From positions 17,050,001-17,114,000 of the forward strand of contig NC_087096.1 in the NCBI RefSeq assembly GCF_963855985.1: DNA of 64,000 nucleotides, read 5' to 3'. The position numbers and the translations under genes are program-made. The notes under the pieces are model-generated. The model made no database searches. It saw only the letters and a program-made list of their open reading frames with translations, and was not told the DNA's origin. Of this stretch, positions 45,350-54,837 are shown piece by piece (the first letter of the stretch is position 1; every line of letters begins with the position of its first letter). The DNA comes from Ostrinia nubilalis (taxonomy: Eukaryota > Arthropoda > Insecta > Lepidoptera > Crambidae).

Positions 45350-48286
45350 TGGCTAACCCCACCGCTAGGATCAAACCCCGGTCAATTACCTTAGCTTTTT
45401 TCAACGCTAACGGTCTTAGACAGCAGAAGGACGAGGTTACTCAGTTCCTTACCGACCACCAGGTCGACATCTTTCTGGTTCAAGAGACCCTCCTAACACC
45501 CTCTATTCGCAATCCTAGGATAGCGAACTACAATATTATCAGACACGATAGGCCCACACGTGGCGGCGGCACGCTTATTTACTATAAGCGTTCTCTGCAC
45601 TGTGCTTTAGTCGATCCCCCTTCTCTCTCTAACCTAGAAGTCTCACTCTGTCGGCTAGCCATGACTGGACACGAGCCCATTCTCATCGGCTCGGTTTACC
45701 TCTCCCCGAACAAGACTCCCTTAAGGAGCGACTTTGAGGCCCTGTTTGCTATGAATAGTGCAGTCATTCTTGGCGGCGACTTTAATAGCAAACACACTCA
45801 TTGGGGTTGCGTAACATCCACTGCCAACGGCATGATGCTAAGCGAACTCTCTGAGGAACTCATTTTTGACATCTTAGTCCCTATGACGCCCACTCACTAT
45901 CCTTACAATATCGAGCATCGGCCCGACATTCTTGACATGGCAATTCTAAAGAATATAGGCCTCCGCCTACACTCTATAGAAACCATGCACGCGCTCACTT
46001 CTGACCATCGCCCGGTCGTACTACAACTAGGCTCTCCTGAGTCTACACCCACTATGAAGACAGTTGTGGACTGGGACAAACTCAAGGTAAAACTTGGGAA
46101 CTGTCAGAGCCCACAACTGTCCTCAATCCCCGACGATATAGTTTCGCCTCACGAAACTATTCACGCGATCGATGCCCTCACTAGTCACATCTCGGTCGCC
46201 ATCGGCGACTCGTCTAGGCAAGTGCCTGCGATGGCTAACCACCGTCTCAGGTTGCCTGACGACGCGCGAGAGCTATTGAGGGCAAAGAACGCAGCCACTC
46301 GCGATTATGACGCTTATCCAACCGAGGAAAACAGAGCCCGCCTACGTTCCTTACAGCGCGCTGTCAAGGCTCGTATCGCGGAACTCCGTAACAATCAGTG
46401 GGATGATCTACTTAAAGAAATCTCGCCATCTCACCAAGCCTATTGGAAGTTGACGAGAGCCTTTAAGTCCGACACCGTAGCGTCCACGCCACCGCTTTTA
46501 CGTCCCGATCAAACGCTTGCGTTTGACGACGACGCCAAAGCCGAATGTCTAGCCGACAGTCTAGAAGCACAGTGCTCCCCCAGTACCCTCCCAGTAGACT
46601 CTGCCCACCTCCGCATGGTGGACAGCGAAGTCGAACGTAGAGCCACCCTCCCTCCGACCACAACCCTAGACCCGACCAACGTCGACGAGGTGCGAACGAT
46701 AATCAAAGGTTTCCGTCCCAACAAAGCCCCCGGCCCGGACCGTATCTCTAATAGAGTCTTACGCGCCCTGCCCGCCCCCCTAGTATACCTCTTGGTTGCT
46801 ATTTTCAACGCGGCCATGTCTCACTGCATCTTTCCCGACGCGTGGAAAGAGGCAGAAGTCATTGGCATCCCGAAGCCCGGTAAGAAACTGGCTGACCCCA
46901 CAAGCTACAGACCCATCAGTCTCTTAAAGACCATGGGTAAGTTATACGAACGTATAATTGTTTCTCGATTAAGAGATTATGTATTTTCTAATAATCTCTT
47001 AATAAACGAACAGTTTGGCTTCCGCGCCTCACATTCCTGCGTACAGCAGGTGCACCGCTTAACGGAGCACATACTTAGCGGCCTCACTGCTAAGCCACCC
47101 GTAGGGACAGGAGTGCTATTCTTCGACGTAGCGAAGGCATTCGATAAAGTCTGGCACAATGGCTTGATTTACAAGCTTTACGAACTCGGTGTGCCGGACA
47201 GTCTCGTGCACATCTTACGTGACTTTTTATCGAATCGCACCTTTCGTTACCGAGTAGATGGCTCCCTCTCCTCCCCCCGCCCCATAAGAGCCGGAGTCCC
47301 CCAGGGCTCCGTGCTCTCGCCCATCCTCTTTTCATTGTACGTCAATGACATCCCCAAATATCCGAATACGGATTTAGCCCTCTTTGCGGACGACACCGCA
47401 CTCTACAAGTCCGGACGTAATCGGAATTACGTCATCTTGGCGCTCCAACGCGCAGTCACGCAATTAGGCGAATGGTTCAGGAAGTGGCGTATCGAGGTAA
47501 ATCCCGAAAAAAGTGCAGCAGTGTACTTTTCTAGGGCTTTGTCTGCGAAACGTCCTCCGGTTCGCACTCGTCCTAATGTCCCCACCCATCTCACCTTATT
47601 TGACCAAACTATTCCTTGGAAAAGTGAGGCCAAGTACTTAGGTGTCACCCTCGACCAGAGATTATCGTTCGCTCCGCACCTCAGACGCGTCTTGAGCCGT
47701 GCGAACCACTACATCCACCGACTGTACCACCTAGTTGGAAGGAAAAGTAAATTGTCACTTAGAAATAAGTTGACAATTTACAAAACCTGCATCCGTCCAG
47801 TGTTGACTTACGCCAGTCCGGTGTTTGCTCACACTTCCTGCACAGACCTTAAGAAATTCCAGACCCTCCCAAAACAAATTCTTACGCCGAGCCGCGGATG
47901 CCCCGTGGTTCGTGCGTAACACGAATCTCCATAGAGATTTCGAGATCCCATCGATTGATCACTTTATGAAAGAAGCCTCTCGCCGCTACTTTGATAAAGC
48001 GATCAACCACAAGAACCCTCTTATCGTTAGCGCCGCCACGTATACACCCCAGAAAGATGTCGCTGCCCAATACCGACGACCTAGGCATGTCCTAGACGAC
48101 CCGGACGATCCTATTACCGAATTTCTTAACACAGACATCACTGCCTTAAGCACGCCAACTACTCCACAACACAGTAGCTCGTTACACCGTACTCGCCGGC
48201 GAGTACGAGGCCCTGCTTTCCATTTCGGACGGTACAGACATGTACCGGGCCGGTTCTCCCCTATCCGTCCCCCGGACACGGCCTGA
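45349..48286 (+). pseudogene. LINE ORF2: endonuclease-reverse transcriptase with one frameshift
   Basis: ATG 45349 opens an AP-type endonuclease: FFNANGLRQQ, VQETLL, GGDFNSKHTHWG, TSDHRPVV (~residues 10-230). A reverse transcriptase follows: NKAPGPDRISN, SYRPISLLKTMGKLYERI, FDVAKAFDKVWHNGL, GVPQGSVLSPILFSLYVNDI, and LALFADDTALY with the FADD catalytic motif near 47383. The frame ends early at 47919, but the +1 frame carries on with NKFLRRAADAPWFVRN and RDFEIPSIDHF to TGA at 48284-48286. The break is one extra C in the CCC run at 47868-47870. Without it the protein would run to about 978 residues. The order endonuclease-RT with no RNase H fits the Jockey clade. The frameshift removes about 140 C-terminal residues. 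Confidence 0.92.
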
Positions 48287-48634
48287 GCCGAGGTCCGAGC
48301 CTACCGTGGCGCCCTCAGGCCGCGTCCGTAGTCCCCTCGATCGGGCCCACTAGAGTGAGCCCGCCGTAGGCTGGACTTGGGTCCAACACCGCGGTGGGCA
48401 ACCCTCTAGTTGGGTTCGCCACTGATCGGGCGCCTTATGCGCTCGATACGGCCCGATCGCGAACGTCGGTCTGCGACCGACGCGGACGAGCCTGGGCTTC
48501 GCTACGCGAAGCCCACACTCGGCCTCGTCGGCACGCGCACCGACGATCGCCAAACGGCTAGAGTACCTTCTGTACTCGCCACTCTGCCCGGTGAAGCTGG
48601 AAAAGCTCCTCAAGCTACCAGCGCGCGTCCCTTC

Positions 48635-48674
48635 AAAAAAAAAAAAAAAAAAAAAAAAAAGATGACACATCATC
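48635..48674 (+). repeat. LINE poly(A) tract and right target-site duplication
   Basis: Twenty-six A (48635-48660) followed by GATGACACATCATC (48661-48674), identical to 43048-43061. Confidence 0.92.
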
Positions 48675-49042
48675 TGATGAATAATAAGAGAAAACTGAAT
48701 TAATTCATGAAAACGCGTATCTATATTAAACCATCAGAAACTAAAAACATTATTAACAGAATTTAGTGATATTAGCAAATGAAAACCCTAGCTATGCGCA
48801 AACGCAGGCGGCGTCGTAGCTCACTTTCCTTATGCTAATCGTAGCTGTAGGTCAGGTTTATTTTGATTGTAAACGAGCTCGAATGAAGCTCGATTACTAT
48901 TCATAAATAAACATCATGGCGACACACATTAGTGATTTACGTGTTTACTCTACACCACTACATAAATCAGAGGCAAATAAAAGTTTTCACTGCATTTATA
49001 GAGTTGTTAATTAAGTGGTTTATGATTTCGAGTTTAAGGAGG

Positions 49043-50579
49043 TATAGCCTGACCAGGAACATAAAAACCCTGGCATAGAGGCGCGTCAATTGCATTTGAT
49101 AGTGCAACACTGAGTACAGTCGTACCTGTGTTAAATTAATAGGCTAACTTTATGTATCAGGATTCAGGATTACGGGCTAATTTGATATTTTCATAAATTA
49201 ACGAAAAAATATTATTATAGGTAACCTGGTTTAAATAAATAAAATGAAACCATCAATCGAGCTAGTAGGATTTATTTTATTATTCATTAATAATCAAATT
49301 CAGAACTTGAATATTCAACTGCAATGTCTGCTCATGAACGCTTCAAACTCGGTACTTCTTTGCCAATTGAGAATGTTACTAGGTATGCAAAATCACTTGA
49401 AACCTATGTTACAGTTAAGCTTTTACATTTACAAATACATTAGTTTTTATTTCATTCAAAAATACCCAGTAGTTATGATTTTATAGGCATTCAAAGTTCG
49501 CTTAAATATTGAGTCCCGCCGACGGTCACGTGACCCCGTGTGACGTACATTCACAGCGTCCGCTCACTAGAAAACGGATATAAACATACTTAAATATTTT
49601 TTTTTTGTAAATACAAACTTATTATACATATTAACACCCAGACCCATCACAGAAATTAAAATTGAACCAAATCCAAACTTGATGCGATTGTGTCGTTTTA
49701 TTGCGAATTACCTTCCAGCTCCATCATTAGACCCCGATTACTATATAGAATTAAAATACTCATCAATACAAAACGAACGAGCCCAAACTCGATGCATTTA
49801 AGTCGTTTTATTATAGAGTTCCTTTGGCCACCTTCCAGCTCCATCATCAGATCAGCTCCATGTCATCATAATATTGCATGGTCATCCAAATCACATGTGT
49901 TTGCGAAATTTCAGCTTAATCGGTTGCCTGGAAGTGGGTCTTACTTCAGTTTGCAAGATTCCACCCATACAAATATGAGCCAGTCGTTGTAATATGACGT
50001 CACGCGCATAAAATGGCGGGCCGGCCGCCGCCCGCACTTTTAAAATTCAATATCTTGGAAACTAATTGACGTATCGAAATAATTCTTTCACGTGTATTTT
50101 TTATTTTTAACAGAGAATAAAGAAAGCTAAAAAACAAAATTAGTGAACATTCTTCATTCCATAAAATTAAACACTAAGAAAGTGACAAAAAACTTTAAAA
50201 TAGGTAGTTGAAACAAACCACAGCTAATTTTCATAGTGAACTGTACTATACGATAAACATGTCAGTCAATTTGACAACCTTTGTCGAAAACATTATTCAA
50301 TGAAAATATTGTCCGAACCCTTAGTATTTCTCTTCGACAAATACTTTAACACATTGTGAACCACTTTTCTTTCACGACTATAAAAAGATTTTAGCAATAT
50401 AATTCACAAAATCAATTGCGCACATTTAAAATAAAGTTTGTTTACACTTTGACAGCAATAGACTGACATGCAAGGTGACATGTCAATGAAGTTTTCAGTT
50501 ACTGTTGCCATTAAAAGAAATTAGTACCATTAGTTTTCCGCAACATGGCGAGGGTTTTTATGTTCCTGGTCGGGCTATA
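49043..50579. mobile_element. 1.5-kb DNA element with ~29-bp terminal inverted repeats
   Basis: The left end is TATAGCCTGACCAGGAACAT followed by AAAAACCCT (49043-49071). The right end, inverted, is TATAGCCCGACCAGGAACAT followed by AAAAACCCT (50551-50579). There is one mismatch in 29. No transposase frame is present. The outer TATA could hide a TA or TATA duplication, which would suggest a mariner-type element, but this is not certain. It includes the repeat at 49640-49985. Confidence 0.7.
49640..49985. repeat. Dispersed repeat with an internal ~110-bp tandem copy
   Basis: CTTCCAGCTCCATCAT occurs at 49710 and again at about 49831. Each is preceded by GTCGTTTTATT and by GATGCGATTGTGTC or GATGCATTTAAGTC. 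A third block, AATCGGTTGCCTGGAAGTGG followed by GCAAGATTC, closes it. The segment looks like a common short interspersed lepidopteran repeat, but I cannot name it. Confidence 0.45.
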
Positions 50580-52718
50580 ATTTTACCAACTATTTAGCTA
50601 CAGTACATATTTCTGCTGTATTTTTATCGTATTTTTACTTCCGATTCCGATTTCTGGCTGCACTCTACATAAATTAAAAATATATGACGTTGTGTATTCC
50701 TTTTTGCTGCTGCAACGCAGCTCCTAAATTTTAAACTGTATTTGTGTATTTGCATATAATATTATTTACAAAGGAAATAAGTCCTTACGCATATAATTAA
50801 GACAACAGCAGTAATTAAAAGTAAATACTAATATTAGTAGATTGACTACCGCAATATTTAATCTGATTGGCGCCGGTCGTCCTTTCTGCCAGTGGGTGAA
50901 GGCCAACGAATTCAATTTACTAAATTCGCTAATTAATCTGCTCTTTCGCGGTGACAGTTACCTTTCAGGGCTGTCTCTATCTCATTGATTAAAATTCACA
51001 TTTCAGCATCTTGTTTGTATGCTATGTTGATTTCATTTTATTACTGTCTTTGAAATAGTAGTGTCAATACGAATAATTAATAACATTAATAATATAAAAA
51101 ATTCAATAGGCACCTTATACTTATCCAACATTGTTGTAAGCATGAATTATGATAATTTTGTTATGACCATGAACTAATTGATTAACTCCTAAAGGTTTTT
51201 TTTCAACTGAGGACATTCAAAATTTTGAATAAGACCTTTTTTACTTACAATCATGCTCGTACTTTTGATTTTCACCTTATTGTGGCACTTAGGTTATCAG
51301 ACAATCCCACACACACATTTTAAATTTGATTGGGACCCATTGAGGTTGTATTTTTTAAAGAAAAGTAGCAAGAAGCTCACATTTTGACTGCACACAAAGA
51401 CGTGTCAACCCTAATTGTATTACCTAAACCGGTATTGTTACCTATTTGCCCGTAATGTTAAACACTAGAACTGCTCAGTCAGAACGGGTCTGGTCCTTGG
51501 CCGTGTGGTCGCGACCCTTGCCTTTCGCCGAGGTCGGGGCCAACCCTATTTTTATTTCAAAACATTTCTGCACTCTTTAAAAATGTTGTGAAATTATTTA
51601 TAGAATAGTTGATTGTTTAGTAGGCCTATTGATGTGTGTCTTAAACTGGTTTTGAGTAAGCCAATTAGTATTTTCTGATAGTTCCGTAGCTCCTTACTAC
51701 GAAATCGTGACAGGCGTATTTACCACGTAGAGCACGCCGCGTAGAAAATAAAGTTTAAAGCTTTGAGTTCGTCTTTCTTCCAGGTTTTATCTATCTTCAA
51801 AAATCAAAAGTGTCATACTTAATAGTCCCAAATTAAATTGAACACTAGATTTGCTCAAGCGTTTTTTTTTTTTGAGATCAAAATAATGGATTGTCACTTT
51901 CTTTCAGCGGCACATAGATAATTGCCAGGAGTAGCATGAGGCTTTTGCATAATGGTTTTTCAGAAAACACTCAAACGTTTTCAAAAAATTCGCAAACAAC
52001 TTTCGCCTGTCGCAACGAGCACAAAGGCCGTCGCATGCCATTGAGCATCCACAATGCTCAATAGGCGGCGCGAGCGTACACAATTCGTACAGCACCGCGC
52101 CGCACTCGCGCATCGGACTCAATAATGTAGATTGTAATCGAAATAATAGGCGGTTTGTTAGATTGTATAGTTAATTAATGGATAGAAATAAATTACATTT
52201 ATAGTTCTAAATTCCTAAAATGAAGAGCTCTTAGTTTATAATCAGCGCTTTTATGTCTAGGATATCGCAAAGAAATTCCTACCGTTAATTACCCACTTTT
52301 AGTTTACCAATGCAATGTATTTTTACTGTCGCAAGATACGCAAACTGCTGGCTGCTGATCGCTATAAAAGTTTATGTGCATCAGCAAAATACTTAGGTTT
52401 GCCCACTCTTGTGGCGGAGTTTTGGGCTGAAACTGTGTAGGTTTGTTGTCGACACGATAAGAAGAAGAAGCAACATACTTTATCAGGGAATAGCCCCACA
52501 GGTCTACCTACTTTTCGTACCGACCTTTATTGCTCTACTAAAAATTTTCCATCTGTTATTTTGTGCTTGACATTGCATGATCTCCTCTTATCTACGCGTA
52601 GATACATAGTTGTTATATGTACTTATTGATTTATCATTGTTTCGACATTAACCAAGCTTTAGAAAAGGTTTGTGTGAGCGCAATATCTCATTGCATTCAC
52701 CTCTATTGTGTCACACCA
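50580..52718. other. Intronic DNA, no gene seen
   Basis: AT-rich, with one CpG-richer patch at about 52040-52115. No recognisable coding sequence. Confidence 0.4.
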
Positions 52719-52721
52719 TCA

Positions 52722-53012
52722 GCTGGTATTGCGCCGCGTAACAACTAGATCATGCTTAGTAATTCCACAAATATTGGAACTGCTCGGTCCGATTTCTTTT
52801 ATTCGAGGCGACAAAGACGATGTTTCGCCGCGCGTGGGGCGAGCATCGCGGCGTATTTGTGCAAGTGCTTGTAAATACAGCCGCTGTTGATAAACAGCGG
52901 ACGTCAACTGTTGGTCATACGCGGGAATCATTCCATTTGGAACTTGACACACGTTTTCCGGATTAAAATTTACTTTTACTAAGTTTTCAGTCAGCACATT
53001 GTCGACATGTCA
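52722..53012 (-). CDS. Unexplained open frame on the minus strand
   Basis: About 95 codons are open between stops, with no in-frame ATG at the start. The composition is protein-like: VNFNPENVCQVPNGMIPAYD, then YQQRLYLQALAQIRRDARP and ETSSLSPRIKEIG. It could be a lone exon of a nested gene or a relic of a mobile element or integrated virus. I recognise no family, and no clear splice pair defines it. Confidence 0.2.
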
Positions 53013-53847
53013 CATGTCGTCTATCAACTAGGGTTCATACTAATATTAAAGAAAATTCCACTTTTATAGATATCTATTTCCTTGCCTTTCCTATTGTCAT
53101 TTCTAATTTTCCTTGACATTTTGCTACGAGACGACTTCCAACCTTGTCTTTCCATTATGTAATTAGTAAATCACACTTTCAGCACAGCACATCAAGGCAA
53201 ATTCTCTGACATCTTATGTGATTGAAATAGGGGCTATTTTAAAATGAAAATTTAAAAGTTTGATGTATGTACTGTCGACTATACTACAACAAATATTCTT
53301 GATATTAAATACACATTGGTATTTGGTATACGTGTAAAATGGTGACTAAATCTAAAATAGACAACGTCTGCAAATTAAACAGCACAGGCATATTTTCGTA
53401 ACATTACTCGTATTAGTCCATGTGTAATATTTGCGTAGCTGCATTTTTCTTGGTCTTCCTTGTTGTAACAGGGCCATGATAAGTACTGTTGGTTGTTGAA
53501 CAAATACATACATTAAAGCTGTCAAGTCCATAAGTTTTAACTAGGGTGCGAAGATTCTGTGTTATTCTTATCACATCAAATACTTATAGTGTAACCGGTT
53601 TTAATTTTGATTCAAGGTACAAAAGGTGTGTGTACATCAGCATCACCATTAGGTAATTTAGTTTTCAATACAGGAACACGGTCCTCTCAATTTGTCGCAA
53701 ATGGCGGATTTGACATACACTTCTCACGCTGGCCATAAGTTTGGGTAGACCTCTTGTTCGCATTTTTTCCCTTAGTCGATTTTATTGATATCTACCGGAA
53801 GAAAGGAGGCATTCCTATTCTACTCTGATAGAACAGCACATGGCTAA
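53013..53847. other. Intronic DNA upstream of exon 2
   Basis: Nothing recognised apart from the duplicated acceptor region that follows. Confidence 0.4.
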
Positions 53848-53848
53848 T

Positions 53849-54030
53849 TATTCAAATATTATATCCATTCTAATAATATTCTCTTTCCCGCAGACCCCAA
53901 TGGGCTATACCCAAGCAAAGACAGCGGCAGCGAGGCGGGAATATTTGTATCCATGTCAGTCTAATATTGTTCTCTTGCCCCCAGACCCCAATGGGCTATA
54001 CCCAAGCAAAGACAGCGGCAGCGAGGCGGG
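53849..54030 (+). repeat. SLC26A11: 91-bp tandem duplication of the exon 2 acceptor region
   Basis: The end of intron 1 and the first 46 nt of exon 2 are present twice, 91 bp apart. Acceptor 1 is CTCTTTCCCGCAG at 53893 and acceptor 2 is TCTCTTGCCCCCAG at 53984. The 46 exonic bases (53894-53939 and 53985-54030) are identical. The ~45 intronic bases before them have diverged by several substitutions and indels. Using acceptor 1 would shift the frame, because 91 is not a multiple of three, so acceptor 2 must be the productive one. Confidence 0.9.
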
Positions 54031-54179
54031 TGGCTGGCGAGACGTGGGCGGCTGGCGGCGGCGGGCGGCGCGGAGGGCGCGCGCCTGTTGCTCCACCAAG
54101 ACGCTGCGCCGCCGCCTGCCCATCCTCAGCTGGCTGCCCAAGTACTCGGCCAGGAACGGGCTCTCCGACGCCATCGCAG
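53985..54179 (+). CDS. SLC26A11: SLC26A11-like transporter, coding exon 2
   Basis: 195 nt, phase 1 in and phase 1 out, from CCCCCAG|ACC to GCAG|GTCAGT. It encodes a hydrophilic, basic stretch (GWRRRAARRARACC) and then TLRRRLPILSWLPKY, the short conserved block just before the first membrane helix in SLC26A11 proteins, ending SDAIA. The RRLPIL.WLP.Y block and the following AG(I/L)TVGLT.IPQA in exon 3 are the family's N-terminal landmark. Reading through the donor meets TGA within three codons, so splicing at 54179 is required. The last ~96 nt of this exon are copied twice more downstream. Confidence 0.9.
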
Positions 54180-54517
54180 GTCAGTGACAAGTTTGGGAGA
54201 ACTGCACCAAGGTCAGCGAGGAACTTGGGAGGACTGCATCGAGTCGCGTGCCTGCTGCTCCACCAAGACGCTGCGCCGCCGCCTGCCCATCCTCAGCTGG
54301 CTGCCCAAGTACTCGGCCAGGAACGGGCTCTCCGACGCCATCGCAGGTCAGTGACAAGTTTGGGAGAACTGCACCAAGGTCAGCGAGGAACTTGGGAGGA
54401 CTGCATCGAGTCGCGTGCCTGCTGCTCCACCAAGACGCTGCGCCGCCGCCTGCCCATCCTCAGCTGGCTGCCCAAGTACTCGGCCAGGAACGGGCTCTCC
54501 GACGCCATCGCAGGTCA
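54084..54517 (+). repeat. SLC26A11: Three tandem copies (167-bp unit) of the exon 2 end with its splice donor
   Basis: The unit starts at 54084 within exon 2, and repeats at 54251 and 54418. Each copy includes GCCTGCCCATCCTCAGCTGG and ends GCAG|GTCAGTGA. The donors fall at 54180, 54347 and 54514. Copies 2 and 3 are identical to each other where both exist. Copy 1 differs by one or two bases. The ~70 bp between coding parts contains GAGAACTGCACCAAGGTCAG. No polypyrimidine-AG acceptor precedes copies 2 or 3, so they are probably intronic debris or decoy donors. A 167-bp step would break the frame if read through. Confidence 0.92.
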
Positions 54518-54695
54518 GTGAGTCTTCTTCTTATTATTCGTTTCGCTCTTGGCAGAGCGGTCGTGGTCACATCGGCTGTAGAGGCGGATACAACTCTCCG
54601 CACGATCTCCCGCCATCTCTCTCTGTTGGCAGACTGTCTGGTGCAGTTACATACGCCGTCGCCCACTGCCGATTTCACTTTTCAGTGAGTCTTAG

Positions 54696-54837
54696 AACGG
54701 TACTATTCCCACCCCTGCAACTCCTGTATACCTAGGATCTACAGCTTGACCGCCACTAAAAACCCGTTCGAAGGTCAAGTTTGTCCCGGAGGAAAGTTAA
54801 ACTGTTATTGCACATGCAACGAAATTAATCAGAAGAA
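54696..54837 (-). mobile_element. R1-like LINE 3' UTR fragment in intron 2
   Basis: Matches the 3' end of the element at 41154-42298: ACTATTCCCAC, GGATCTACAGCTTGACCGCC, GAGGAAAGTTAAACTGTTAT, GCAACGAAATTAATCAGAAG. It is more diverged than the other two copies and has lost its outer part. Duplicated target bases are not clear. Confidence 0.75.

Larger units (their letters stand above)
43062..48660 (+). mobile_element. Full-length Jockey-type LINE, almost intact
   Basis: A 5.6-kb insertion is bounded by a 14-bp target duplication and ends in 26 adenines (48635-48660). It has a GC-rich 5' UTR (43062-43747), ORF1 (43748-45349), ORF2 (from 45349, overlapping ORF1 in TAATG) and a 3' UTR (48287-48634). 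GC content and codon use differ sharply from the AT-rich intron around it. An exact target duplication, long poly(A) and only one visible frameshift indicate a young insertion. It lies in intron 1 of the transporter, in the same orientation as the gene. Confidence 0.95.

Noticed and set aside
45903..48279. Minus-strand open frames opposite LINE ORF2
   Set aside because: Shadows of the endonuclease-RT frame, with no recognisable domain of their own.
53894..53954. Upstream acceptor copy as a 61-nt micro-exon using CCAT|GTCAGT
   Set aside because: A plausible donor exists, but the length would shift the frame of all following exons.
54251..54514. Copies 2 and 3 of the exon 2 end as mutually exclusive alternative exons
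   Set aside because: Neither copy has a polypyrimidine tract and AG acceptor in front of it, and they encode the same residues as copy 1, so alternative exon use is unlikely.
53967..54688. Long overlapping open frames (up to 184 aa) across the exon 2 repeats, rich in Ala, Pro, Arg and Ser
   Set aside because: They are out-of-frame readings of the same GC-rich exon copied three times. The family-matching frame is the one used in exon 2.
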